This document shows, one piece after another, positions 25,167 to 33,980 of a stretch of DNA of 64,000 bases; positions within the stretch are counted from its first letter, which is position 1; every line of letters starts with the position of its first letter. The stretch lies in contig NZ_JACHDO010000001.1 in assembly GCF_014201115.1 (NCBI RefSeq), forward strand, positions 7,192,001 to 7,256,000, written 5' to 3'. Source of the DNA: Nocardiopsis metallicus (lineage in GTDB: Bacteria > Actinomycetota > Actinomycetes > Streptosporangiales > Streptosporangiaceae). Below the pieces are notes generated by a model. The model ran no database searches. It was given only the letters and a program-made list of their open reading frames with translations, and was not told the origin of the DNA. Position numbers and translations under genes: made by a program.

Positions 25167-28100
25167 GTGTACCTGAAGAATCTGACGCTTCGCGGCTTCA
25201 AGTCGTTCGCGTCGGCCACCACCTTGCGCTTCGAGCCCGGCATCACCTGTGTGGTGGGGCCCAACGGCTCCGGCAAGTCCAACGTCGTCGACGCCCTGTC
25301 CTGGGTGATGGGCGAGCAGGGCGCCAAGTCCCTGCGCGGCGGCAAGATGGAGGACGTGATCTTCGCGGGCACCTCCACCCGCCAGGCGCTCGGCCGCGCC
25401 GAGGTCAGCCTCACCATCGACAACACCGACGGCGCCCTGCCGATCGACTACACCGAGGTCACCATCAAGCGGACGATGTTCCGCAACGGCGGCTCGGAGT
25501 ACGCGATCAACGGCGACACCTGCCGTCTGCTCGACATCCAGGACCTGCTCAGCGACTCCGGTATCGGCCGCGAGATGCACGTCATCGTCGGCCAGGGCCA
25601 GCTGGACACCGTCCTGCACGCCGGCCCCGAGGAACGCCGCGCCCTCATCGAGGAGGCGGCCGGAATCCTCAAGCACCGCAAACGCAAAGAGAAGGCGATC
25701 CGCAAGCTCAACGCGATGCAGGGCAACCTGGACCGCGTCACGGACCTGACCGCCGAACTGCGCCGCCAGCTCAAGCCCCTGGGCCGCCAGGCCGAACTCG
25801 CCCGCAAGGCCGCCGTCATCCAGGCCGACCTGCGTGACGCCCGACTGCGCCTGCTCGCCGACGACATCGTCACCCTCACGGAGCAACTGGCCAAGGAGGA
25901 GGCGGACGAGAAAGAGGTCCTGACGCGCCGCAGAGCCGCCGAGACCTCCCTCAAGCAGGCCCAGGAACGCGAGACCGAGCTGGAGGAGGCCGCCCAGCAG
26001 GCCGCCCCCGCCCTGGCCAGGGCCACTGAGACCTACCACGCGTTGTCCCGCCTCACCGAACGCCTGGACGCCGTCCGCGGCCTGGCCACCGAACGCCACC
26101 AGAACCTGGTCGCCGTGCAGGGCGAGGTCGTCCAGCGCCGCGACCCCGAGGAACTGGAGATGGAGGCCGAGGAGGCCGCCGCCCAGGAGGAGGAGCTCCA
26201 GAGCCGGTTGGAGGAGGCCCGCGAGGTCCTGGAGACCAGTGTCACCGAGCGGGTCGCCGCCGAGGACGCCCTGCACCGCGAGGAGCGCCGACTCGAGTCC
26301 GCCTCCCGCGCCGCCGCCGAACGCCGCGAGGGCATCGTCAGGCTGAGTGCCCGGACGGAGAGCCTGCGCGGACGGCTGGCCTCCAACGAAGCCGAGATCA
26401 CCCGGTTGGAGGAGGCCGCCCAGCAGGCCGCCGAGCGTGCCGCCACCGCCCAGGCCGAGTACGAGATGGCCGCGGAGGAGTCCGCCGGACTGGAGGAGGG
26501 CGACGCCGAACTCGACCAGACCCAGGAGCGTTTCGCCCGCCAGCTGTCCGCCGTGGACGCCGAGCTCAACCAACTTCGCGATGCCGAGCGCACGGCGGAG
26601 GGTGAGCGCGCCGCTCTGGCCGCCCGCAAGGAGGCCCTCGAACTGGGCCTGGCGCACAAGGACGGTGCCGGAACCCTGCTGGAGGCCGGGCTGCCCGGCA
26701 TGCTCGGCGGCCTCGCCGCCCTCGTGCAGGTCGACCCCGGTCACGAGACCGCCGTCGCCGCCGCCTTCGGGGCGGCCGCCGGGGCGGTCGCCGTCCGCGA
26801 CGAGGCCAGTGCCACCGCCGCCCTGGAGTTGCTCAAGTCCGAGGACGCGGGCCGGGCCGGGATCGTGATCGCGCGTGCCATCCCGGCTGTTGACCGTGCT
26901 GAGTGGCCGTCCCCGCCCGGCGGAGTCCGCTACGCGGCTGACGCCGTCGCCGCTCCGGCCCACTTGTCCGACGCCGTCCACGCGCTGCTCGACCGGGTGG
27001 TCCTGGCCCCTGGCGCGGAGGTGGCCCGGGAGCTGGTCAGCGCCCTGCCCGGTGTCCGGGCGGTCACCCCCGAGGGCGACGTGTTCGCCGCCGAGATGGT
27101 CCACGGCGGCACCGCCGCGGCGCCCAGCCTGCTGGAGGTCCAGGCCGCCGTCGACGAGGCCGCCGAACGCCTGGAGGCCGCCACCGAGTCCGCCAAGCGC
27201 GTGGCCGTGGAGCTGGAGGCCAAGAAGCGCGAGCGCGCCGAGATCGCCGCCGCCGCGGACGAGATCACCGCCCGCCGCCGCCAGAGCGACCGCAAGCGCA
27301 ACGAGTCCGCGCAGCGCCTGGGCAAGCTGGGCGGCCAGGCCCGCTCCGCCGAGGCCGAGTCCGAACGCTACGCCGCGGCCGCCGCCAAGGCAGCCGCCGC
27401 GCGCGGTGAGGACGCCCACAAGCTCGAACGCCTGGAGGAGGAGCTGGCGGAGGCCGAGGAGATCGCCGCCGCCGTGGAGGAGGAAGCACCCGACGCCGAC
27501 CACCGCGACGAACTCTCCGCCCTGGCCTCCCGGGCACGCGCCACCGAGATGGAGCGGCGGCTGGCCGTGCGCACCGCCGAGGAGCGGGCGCGTTCGATCG
27601 CGGGCCGCTCGGAGGCGCTGCTCGCCCAGGCGGCGCAGGAGCGCCGGGCCGTGGAGCGCGAGGCCGAGCGGCGCCGTAACCGGGCAGCCCAGGCCACCGT
27701 CGCGCAGGCTGTCGTGGAGAGCGCCAGGCTGTCCCTGGAGCGGATCGCCGTGTCCCTGGCGGCGGCCGAGGCCGAACGCGTGGCGGCGGAGAAGGAGCGC
27801 GAGGCCCGCGACGGCGAGCTCAAGACGGTGCGGGCCCGGGTCCGGGAGCTCTCCGTGGAACTGGAGAAGCTCACCAGCTCCGCGCACAGCGGCGAGGTCG
27901 CCCGCGCCGAGCGAAGGATGCGTCTGGAGCAGTTGGAGACCAAGGCGATGGAGGAGCTGGGCGTGGACGTGCCCACCCTCGTCGCCGAGTACGGGCCGCG
28001 TGTCCCGGTGCCCCCGGCGGCCGACGCCGACGAGCACGCGGTGCCGCTGCCGTACGTGCGCGAGGTGCAGGCCAAGCGGCTCAAGGTGGCCGAGCGCCAG

Positions 28101-28712
28101 CTCAACCAGCTCGGCAAGATCAACCCGCTGGCCCTGGAGGAGTTCGCGGCGCTGGAGGAGCGGCACGCCTTCCTCAACGCGCAGCTGGAGGACCTCAAGA
28201 AGACCCGCCGGGACCTGATGGACATCGTCGCCGAGGTGGACGCCCGGGTACAGGAGGTGTTCTCCTCCGCCTACCTGGACGTGGAACGCGAGTTCGCGGC
28301 GATCTTCGGCCGACTGTTCCCGGGAGGTGAGGGCAAGCTGGTGCTGACCAGCCCGGAGGACATGCTCACCACCGGCATCGAGGTGGAGGCCCGACCGCCG
28401 GGCAAGAAGGTCAAGCGGCTGTCGCTGCTGTCCGGCGGCGAGCGCTCACTGACCGCGGTCGCCTTCCTCGCCGCCATCTTCAAGGCCCGGCCCTCGCCGT
28501 TCTACGTGATGGACGAGGTCGAGGCGGCCCTGGACGACACCAACCTGCAACGGCTGCTGGTGATCTTCGAGGAACTGCGGGAGTCCTCCCAGCTCATCGT
28601 GATCACCCACCAGAAGCGCACGATGGAGGCGGCGGACGCGCTCTACGGCGTCACCATGCAGGGCGACGGCATCTCCCAGGTGATCAGCCAGAAGTTGGAC
28701 CGTCCGGCCTGA
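25167..28712 (+). CDS. smc: Chromosome segregation protein SMC
   Basis: ATPase core of the bacterial condensin. The 1181-residue protein has head motifs at both ends: MYLKNLTLRGFKSFA and Walker A GPNGSGKSNVVDAL at the N terminus; signature LSGGERSLTAVAFLAAIF and Walker B FYVMDEVEAALDD at the C terminus. Two long Ala/Glu/Arg-rich coiled coils flank a hinge at about residues 505-660 (GMLGGLAALVQVDPGHETAV to GDVFAAEMVHGG). GTG 25167 start. It is followed after 13 bp by a small membrane-protein gene. Confidence 0.97.
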   Translation: MYLKNLTLRGFKSFASATTLRFEPGITCVVGPNGSGKSNVVDALSWVMGEQGAKSLRGGKMEDVIFAGTSTRQALGRAEVSLTIDNTDGALPIDYTEVTIKRTMFRNGGSEYAINGDTCRLLDIQDLLSDSGIGREMHVIVGQGQLDTVLHAGPEERRALIEEAAGILKHRKRKEKAIRKLNAMQGNLDRVTDLTAELRRQLKPLGRQAELARKAAVIQADLRDARLRLLADDIVTLTEQLAKEEADEKEVLTRRRAAETSLKQAQERETELEEAAQQAAPALARATETYHALSRLTERLDAVRGLATERHQNLVAVQGEVVQRRDPEELEMEAEEAAAQEEELQSRLEEAREVLETSVTERVAAEDALHREERRLESASRAAAERREGIVRLSARTESLRGRLASNEAEITRLEEAAQQAAERAATAQAEYEMAAEESAGLEEGDAELDQTQERFARQLSAVDAELNQLRDAERTAEGERAALAARKEALELGLAHKDGAGTLLEAGLPGMLGGLAALVQVDPGHETAVAAAFGAAAGAVAVRDEASATAALELLKSEDAGRAGIVIARAIPAVDRAEWPSPPGGVRYAADAVAAPAHLSDAVHALLDRVVLAPGAEVARELVSALPGVRAVTPEGDVFAAEMVHGGTAAAPSLLEVQAAVDEAAERLEAATESAKRVAVELEAKKRERAEIAAAADEITARRRQSDRKRNESAQRLGKLGGQARSAEAESERYAAAAAKAAAARGEDAHKLERLEEELAEAEEIAAAVEEEAPDADHRDELSALASRARATEMERRLAVRTAEERARSIAGRSEALLAQAAQERRAVEREAERRRNRAAQATVAQAVVESARLSLERIAVSLAAAEAERVAAEKEREARDGELKTVRARVRELSVELEKLTSSAHSGEVARAERRMRLEQLETKAMEELGVDVPTLVAEYGPRVPVPPAADADEHAVPLPYVREVQAKRLKVAERQLNQLGKINPLALEEFAALEERHAFLNAQLEDLKKTRRDLMDIVAEVDARVQEVFSSAYLDVEREFAAIFGRLFPGGEGKLVLTSPEDMLTTGIEVEARPPGKKVKRLSLLSGGERSLTAVAFLAAIFKARPSPFYVMDEVEAALDDTNLQRLLVIFEELRESSQLIVITHQKRTMEAADALYGVTMQGDGISQVISQKLDRPA

Positions 28713-28725
28713 GGGAGGCGGCTCC

Positions 28726-29124
28726 ATGCTGACAGTCAGTCCTTCGCTGTTCTTCGGCACGCTGCTGATGATCGGGCTCATCGTGCTCCTGACGTGGATC
28801 GTCCGGCGCAGCTGGGGTCCGACCCGCAGGGCACCCGTGTACGCCTCCTTCACCGGGGTGGTTCTGCTGCTCGTCATCCTGACGCTGCCGCCCACCGCCT
28901 ACCGCTCCGCCGAGGGAAACCTGCGGTGCGCCCCGGTCCTGGTCGCCGGGCACCCCTTCACCACGTCGGACGCGGGGTGGGACCGCGGAGCGCGTGTCCT
29001 GGCGGACGAACACCTGGTGCGCGAGCTCTGCGGGCAGGCCCGGACCCAGCGCCTGGGCCTGGGGCTGTTGGTGGCGGTTCCCACCGCCGCCGCGATCGCG
29101 GTCGCGTGGCGGAGGTCACCATGA
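28726..29124 (+). CDS. Small membrane protein, unknown function (paralog 1)
   Basis: A 132-residue protein with three hydrophobic segments: FFGTLLMIGLIVLLTWIV, FTGVVLLLVILTLPP and LGLGLLVAVPTAAAIAVAW. Between the second and third lies an external loop with two Cys (LRCAPVLVAG and ELCGQ) that could form a disulfide. It begins 13 bp after smc. Its architecture and motifs match the next gene, pointing to a tandem duplication. No family recognised. Confidence 0.65.
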   Translation: MLTVSPSLFFGTLLMIGLIVLLTWIVRRSWGPTRRAPVYASFTGVVLLLVILTLPPTAYRSAEGNLRCAPVLVAGHPFTTSDAGWDRGARVLADEHLVRELCGQARTQRLGLGLLVAVPTAAAIAVAWRRSP

Positions 29125-29205
29125 CTCGGGCACCCTGGTGACGGCTCGGGTGGGGCGGGCGCTCTAACCTGGCGGTTGGCCTGAACCCTTCCTGGAACGG
29201 ACACC

Positions 29206-29592
29206 GTGTTCTTCATTCCCCTCCTGCTGTGGGCCCGACAGCGGATGCGCGACTACCCCGGCGCGGTCCGGGCCAGTCTGGTCGCCGGGGGTTCCGGGGT
29301 GTTCGTCATGATGCTGCTCCTGGGCACCTCCTACGGGGTGCAGCCCCCGCCGGGGGAGGAGGACCGGTTGCGCTGCTCTCCGGTGGTGTGGGTGGGCCCC
29401 GCCTGGTGGGACGACCGCCGCGACTGGGGCGAGGACATCGAGCAGGTGCTCCGCCAGGAGTGGGTGGACAGCTCCTGCTCGGAGCGCCAGCGACAGCGGG
29501 CCCTGCTGTCGCTCGCCCTGGCGGTGCCCTCGACGGTCTGCTTCGCCTACGCCGTCATCCGGCTTCCCCGCGCCAAGGACGGGGAGTCCTGA
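29206..29592 (+). CDS. Small membrane protein, unknown function (paralog 2)
   Basis: A 128-residue protein starting at GTG 29206. Two clear hydrophobic segments (LVAGGSGVFVMMLLLGTSYG and LLSLALAVPSTVCFAYAVI) bracket a loop with LRCSPVVWVG and SSCSERQRQR. Cys spacing and the Arg/Gln motif before the last helix are like those of the preceding gene. Function unknown. Confidence 0.6.
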   Translation: MFFIPLLLWARQRMRDYPGAVRASLVAGGSGVFVMMLLLGTSYGVQPPPGEEDRLRCSPVVWVGPAWWDDRRDWGEDIEQVLRQEWVDSSCSERQRQRALLSLALAVPSTVCFAYAVIRLPRAKDGES

Positions 29593-29620
29593 CCGGGTGC
29601 GCCCTTCTCGCGCACGCGAA

Positions 29621-29653
29621 GGGCCGCCCTCCCGGAACTGCGGAGGACGGCCC
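29621..29653. terminator. Terminator between convergent genes
   Basis: GGGCCGCCCTCC / GGAGGACGGCCC with one mismatch and a 9-nt loop, between the small membrane protein and the convergent subtilase gene. Confidence 0.65.
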
Positions 29654-29668
29654 AGGTGAGGCTGTGGA

Positions 29669-32326
29669 TCAGCCCCGGTCGAGGGTGATGACCGGGGAGG
29701 TCCAGGTCTCCCAGTGGTCCGGGTTGGCCGGGTCGCCGAGCGCCTTCAGGGCTCGGGCCTGCAGCCGGTAGTCACCGTCGCGCACGGCCTTGACGCGGTC
29801 GCGCGAGTCCACCACGGTGCCGTCCCAGGCGTAGCTGAAGAAGGCGGTGCTGCTGGCGCTGCGGTTGACGTAGTCCACGTCGACCGCCACGTTGCGGTCC
29901 GGGTGCACCGGGCGGCCGGTGCGCTCGTTGATGACGATCATCTCGAGCTTGGTCACGTGGTGGTCGAAGTGCGCGATCACGTACGGGACGTCCGGCAGAC
30001 CGTCCACCCAGTCCAGCGTGTAGGTGGCGCCGTCGGGCTGGTTCTCGAAGGTGCCGCCGTTGCTGTCGGCGCACTCCAGACCGGTGAACACGTCGCAGCC
30101 GGTGATCCGGGTCAGCCACGGCAGCTCGTGCACGTTGCCGTCCCCGTCGGTGATCGGGGTCATCGCCTCGATCTCCTGGTAGTCGCCGTTGTAGGCGGCG
30201 TAGGGGACGCGGACGGCCTCGCCCCCGCCCTCGGTCACCGTGAGGTAGCCGCCGTAGAGCATCTGCGCGTAGTCCCGGGCGGGCGGGGTGATGGTGACGT
30301 CGACGTCCACGGAGGAACCGGGCTCGACGGTCACTTCGGTCGTGCTGAAGGCCGCCTCGGCGTAGACGTCGTTGAAGGACGGCGCGAAGGTGCTGCCGTG
30401 CGTGCCCAGCGCGGGCTCGTGCGAGATCTCGTAGGTGGCCTTCTCGTCACCGTCGTTGGCGATGGTGAGGGTCTCGGTCACCGGGCCCTCGGTGGCGCCC
30501 AGGGGCAGCTTCGAGGGGTAGAGGCCGGTGGTGGACAGGATCGATCCGGGGACGTCGAGCATGCCCGCGCCCTGGCGGTGGACGTTGTCCAGGGCGTCCA
30601 TGCCCGGGTTGCCCCACCAGGCGGTCGGGTCGGCGGTGTTCTGGAGGACGCCGCGCACGTCGTGCGCGTCCAGGTCGGGGCGGGCCTCCAGGAGGAGGGC
30701 GACACCGCCCGCGACGTGCGGGGCGGACATCGAGGTGCCGCTGACGGTCGCGTAGCCGCCCTTGGCCATCGGGTAGGTGGAGTTGATCAGACCGCCCGGA
30801 GCGCCGATGTCCGGCTTGAGGTCCAGGTCGGGGGACATGCCGTAGGAGCTGAAGCTGCTGATCAGTCCGCCGGTCGGGTTGGGGATCGTGGTCTCCTCGC
30901 CGGTCCAGGTGAGGGTGACCGGGCCGCCGTCCGCCAGGAGTTCGCGGATGTGCGCACCGGACTCGTCGGAGATACCCACGGCGAAGGCGCCCTGGTCGAC
31001 GATACCGCCGCCCGCGAACATGCCGGGGATGTTGTTGTACATCACGACACCGGTGGCACCCGCGCCGAGGGCGGCGTCGTACTTCTCAGCGAAGGTGCAC
31101 TCGCCGCGGATCATGAGCGCGGTCTTGCCCTCGGGGTCGCCTTCGAGTTCGTCGCCGGCGGCCAGGCAGCCCCGGCCGATGTACACGAGCTCGTCGGTCT
31201 CGCCCGAGGCGGGAGGCGGGGTCGCCTCGCCCATCTCCATGTAGGCGATGGTCTCACCGCTCTGGGTGACGTCGGCCGAGGAGGCCCTGATGTGGGTGTT
31301 GTCGTAGGCCGCGACGCCGATGACATCGGCGCCCAGGCCCGGGGCTCCGGCGGAGTACAGGCCGGTGGCACCGGAGTTGCCGATGGAGGCGACCACGACC
31401 ATGCCCTCGTCGACCAGGTTGTCCGAGGCGACGGCGGTCGGGTACTGGGGCCAGGAGTGCGCGGAGCCGATGCTCATGTTGAGCACGTCCATGTCGTCGG
31501 CCAGGGACTGCTCCATGGCGGCGATCATGATGTCGGCCGTGGTCGAGCCGGTGCAGCCGAACACCTTGTAGGCGCCGAAGACGACGTCGGGCGCTACTCC
31601 GGTGACCTCTCCGTCGGCACCGACGATGCCCGCGACGTGCGTGCCGTGGCCGTTGCAGTCCTGCGGATCGTCGTCGGGGGCCGGGGTGCTGTTGTTCGGG
31701 TCGTTGGCGTTGAAGTCGTCGCCGACGAAGTCGTACCCCGCGACCACGCGTTCGGACGGGAAACCGCCCGGGCCGCCGAGGTCGGGGTGGGTGTAGTCGA
31801 CCCCGGTGTCCATGATGGCCACGCGCAGGCCCTCACCGGAGTACCCGAGTTCGCTCTGCACCACGTCCGCGCCGGTCATGCCGAGCGCGGTGTCCATCTC
31901 CGGTTCGCTGTCGTCGTAGTCCGGGATCTCGAATCGGACGACCGGGTGGATGGCGGCGACGCCGGGGACCTCCCGGGCCGTGCTCACCTGCGCGTCGTCC
32001 ATCTCCACGGAGAGGCCGTTCCACAGCTCGCTGAAGGACAGCCTCTCGGTGTACTCGAGCCCGTACTCCTCTGCCTCGGCGTGGAATTCGGCGTGCTCGT
32101 CGTCGATGAGCGTGGAGGCCGTTCCCTCTGAGGCGGGCGGGCTCTCCAGTTCGATGAACCACAGGTCCTGCGCCTGGTGGGTCAGTTCGCCGTTTTCCGC
32201 GGTCGGGGCCGGGTGGAGGGGTGCGAGTTCCGAGCCCTCGTTGGCGCTGGCCGGTGTGACCGCTACCAGGCCCGCGATCATGGTCAGCCCGGCGAGCGGC
32301 GCCAGGCGTGATCGGTGGGGTGCCAC
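29669..32326 (-). CDS. Secreted subtilisin-family (S8) serine protease with PA insert
   Basis: An 885-residue extracellular protease. Signal peptide at about 1-29 (LAGLTMIAGLVAVTPASA), then an I9-type propeptide to about 135, then the S8 domain with catalytic Asp173 in VAIMDTGVDYTHPDL, His230 in NGHGTHVAGI and Ser532 in SGTSMSAPHVAGG. The long His-Ser interval contains a protease-associated (PA) domain (GAGATGVVMYNNIPG). The C-terminal 300 residues form beta-rich Fn3-like repeats (TEVTVEPGSSVDVDVTITPP). Starts at GTG 32326. It is unlinked to the genes around it and probably serves protein scavenging. Confidence 0.93.
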   Translation of the reverse strand: MAPHRSRLAPLAGLTMIAGLVAVTPASANEGSELAPLHPAPTAENGELTHQAQDLWFIELESPPASEGTASTLIDDEHAEFHAEAEEYGLEYTERLSFSELWNGLSVEMDDAQVSTAREVPGVAAIHPVVRFEIPDYDDSEPEMDTALGMTGADVVQSELGYSGEGLRVAIMDTGVDYTHPDLGGPGGFPSERVVAGYDFVGDDFNANDPNNSTPAPDDDPQDCNGHGTHVAGIVGADGEVTGVAPDVVFGAYKVFGCTGSTTADIMIAAMEQSLADDMDVLNMSIGSAHSWPQYPTAVASDNLVDEGMVVVASIGNSGATGLYSAGAPGLGADVIGVAAYDNTHIRASSADVTQSGETIAYMEMGEATPPPASGETDELVYIGRGCLAAGDELEGDPEGKTALMIRGECTFAEKYDAALGAGATGVVMYNNIPGMFAGGGIVDQGAFAVGISDESGAHIRELLADGGPVTLTWTGEETTIPNPTGGLISSFSSYGMSPDLDLKPDIGAPGGLINSTYPMAKGGYATVSGTSMSAPHVAGGVALLLEARPDLDAHDVRGVLQNTADPTAWWGNPGMDALDNVHRQGAGMLDVPGSILSTTGLYPSKLPLGATEGPVTETLTIANDGDEKATYEISHEPALGTHGSTFAPSFNDVYAEAAFSTTEVTVEPGSSVDVDVTITPPARDYAQMLYGGYLTVTEGGGEAVRVPYAAYNGDYQEIEAMTPITDGDGNVHELPWLTRITGCDVFTGLECADSNGGTFENQPDGATYTLDWVDGLPDVPYVIAHFDHHVTKLEMIVINERTGRPVHPDRNVAVDVDYVNRSASSTAFFSYAWDGTVVDSRDRVKAVRDGDYRLQARALKALGDPANPDHWETWTSPVITLDRG

Positions 32327-32495
32327 CTTGTCAACACATCCCTTCTCGTGCGCGCCTCAGGACACTGGGGGAACGACGCCCCACGTGGTACGGGTGTACA
32401 CGCACGGGGGGATACGCCGCTTGATGTCCGTAGTCGGATAATCGGCGCGCATGGCAACGAGATCATTGCTGTGTGCGATAAAGGTGTCAATGTGG

Positions 32496-32508
32496 ATTGA
32501 GACTCAAT
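32496..32508. promoter_or_regulatory. Palindrome in the subtilase-btuF divergent region
   Basis: ATTGAGACTCAAT, 6-bp arms around a central A, in a low-GC stretch (about 32430-32610) unlike the rest of the window. The 650-bp divergent gap 32327-32978 holds this, the riboswitch below and no gene. A repressor site for the subtilase is possible; only the palindrome itself is observed. Confidence 0.35.
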
Positions 32509-32734
32509 ATGGCCACGCAGTGGGTTCTAGTGGTGCGCGTTTCCCCTGAGGGCTCAGTGGTCAATAAAGCGGACATAAAGTACTTGCGGGTAATAATCTC
32601 CGCATAAGGGCCCCATTAGGGACTCGGTTCCGAATCCCGTTCCGTGGTGCGTCGGCCCAAGAAAAGCACAGGTCGGAGCAGGAATCACGGAGGGGCGGGG
32701 GCGTGGGGCGCCCTCTGGTGCCGTTGTGGCCCCC

Positions 32735-32890
32735 AGTACAGTGGAGGGGTTGTGCCGCCCCCCGGCGGCACGACCGGTGTCGAACGAGCGAAGTCCGGTC
32801 CGGCGGCCGCAACCGGCCGCCCAACCCGGCGCTGTCCCGCAACTGTGAGGCCCCGTGCGCGAGCACGGGGACGAGCCAGGCCGCCTCGTC
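32735..32890 (+). promoter_or_regulatory. Cobalamin riboswitch
   Basis: The leader of the binding-protein gene carries the conserved adenosylcobalamin riboswitch core: GCTGTCCCGCAACTGTGA at about 32840, a variable hairpin CCCCGTGCGCGAGCACGGGG, then ACGAGCCAGGCCGCCT (B12-box side). Upstream paired arms GCCGCC.../GGCGGC and the CCGGTGTCGAAC segment fit the expected junction. It should repress the downstream transporter genes when cobalamin is plentiful. Boundaries are approximate. Confidence 0.85.
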
Positions 32891-32978
32891 GGTTCCGACG
32901 AACCCGTCCTCGTGGGAAGGACCGGCCGTCCCCGACCGGGCCGTGCTCTTCCCCGGCTCACCGAAGGAGCACCGCACC

Positions 32979-33923
32979 GTGCGGATCGCCCACACACTTC
33001 CCGCCGCACTCCTGGGCGTCACACTCGCCCTCACCGGCTGTGGCACCTCCGACCCCGAGCCCGACTCCGGCTCCGGCACCGAGTCCGCCGGTGACGGTGC
33101 CTTCCCGGTCACCGTGGAGCACGTGCTCGGCGAGCTCACCATTGACCAGGAGCCCGAGCGCATCGTCTCGCTCTCGCCCAGCAACACCGAGATGCTCTTC
33201 GCCATCGGCGCGGGGGAGCAGGTCGAGGCGGTCGACGAGTACTCCAACTACCCCGAAGAGGCCCCCACCACGGACCTCAGCGGCTTCACACCCAGCGTCG
33301 AGGCGATCAGCGAGTACGACCCGGACCTGGTGATCCTCTCCGACAGCGCCATCGAGACCGCGGAACAGCTCGACGCCGTGGGCATCCCCACCCTGGTCCT
33401 GGGCGGTGCCGCCGACCTCGACGGCGCCTACGAACAGATCCGCCTGCTCGGTGAGGTCACCGGCAACACCGAGGAGGCCGACGCCGAGGCCGAGCGGGTC
33501 GAGACCGAGTTCAACGAGGTCGTCGAAGCCACCCTCGCCGAGATCGGCGACGTCGATCTCACCTTCTACCAGGAACTCGACGAGACGCTCTTCTCCGCGA
33601 CCTCCGGCACCTTCGTCGGTCAGATCTACGAGGCCTTCGGCCTGGTCAACATCGCCGACCAGGCCGACGACGAGAGCGGCGGCTACCCGCAGCTGTCCGC
33701 GGAGTTCGTGGTCGAGGAGAACCCCGACCTGATCTTCCTGTCCTACGGGGACGAGGCCGCCGCCGAGGCCGTCGCCGAGCGCCCGGCCTTCGACACCGTC
33801 TCCGCGGTCGAGACCGACTCGGTCTACCTCCTCGACGCCGACATCGCCTCCCGGTGGGGACCGCGCGTGGTCGACTTCGCCGAGGCCGTCGGCGAAGCGG
33901 TCAGCGAGACCGCCGACCAGTAG
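32979..33923 (+). CDS. btuF: Cobalamin/siderophore-type ABC transporter substrate-binding lipoprotein
   Basis: A 314-residue lipoprotein (lipobox LTGC, Cys21) of the BtuF/FhuD class III binding-protein fold: TIDQEPERIVSLSPSNTEML, EAISEYDPDLVILSDSAIET, and C-terminal ENPDLIFLSYGDE. GTG 32979 has AAGGAG 10 bp upstream. The cobalamin riboswitch in its leader makes a corrinoid the most likely ligand, stronger evidence than the protein sequence itself. It is followed by a FecCD-type permease after 57 bp. Confidence 0.85.
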   Translation: MRIAHTLPAALLGVTLALTGCGTSDPEPDSGSGTESAGDGAFPVTVEHVLGELTIDQEPERIVSLSPSNTEMLFAIGAGEQVEAVDEYSNYPEEAPTTDLSGFTPSVEAISEYDPDLVILSDSAIETAEQLDAVGIPTLVLGGAADLDGAYEQIRLLGEVTGNTEEADAEAERVETEFNEVVEATLAEIGDVDLTFYQELDETLFSATSGTFVGQIYEAFGLVNIADQADDESGGYPQLSAEFVVEENPDLIFLSYGDEAAAEAVAERPAFDTVSAVETDSVYLLDADIASRWGPRVVDFAEAVGEAVSETADQ

Positions 33924-33980
33924 CGGTAACGGCAGCAGCGGCCGGAGAACCGGCGGCACGAAGATCGGGGAGAGCAGGGC

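Noticed and set aside
25086..28166. Long open frame (over 1000 codons) on the minus strand opposite smc
   Set aside because: Translation is Gly/Leu/Gln/Arg-rich low complexity without family motifs; it is the usual third-position GC artefact opposite a real gene.
29714..32131. 805-codon plus-strand frame opposite the subtilase
   Set aside because: Val/Gly/Asp-rich antisense artefact; the minus-strand reading has a signal peptide and full catalytic triad.
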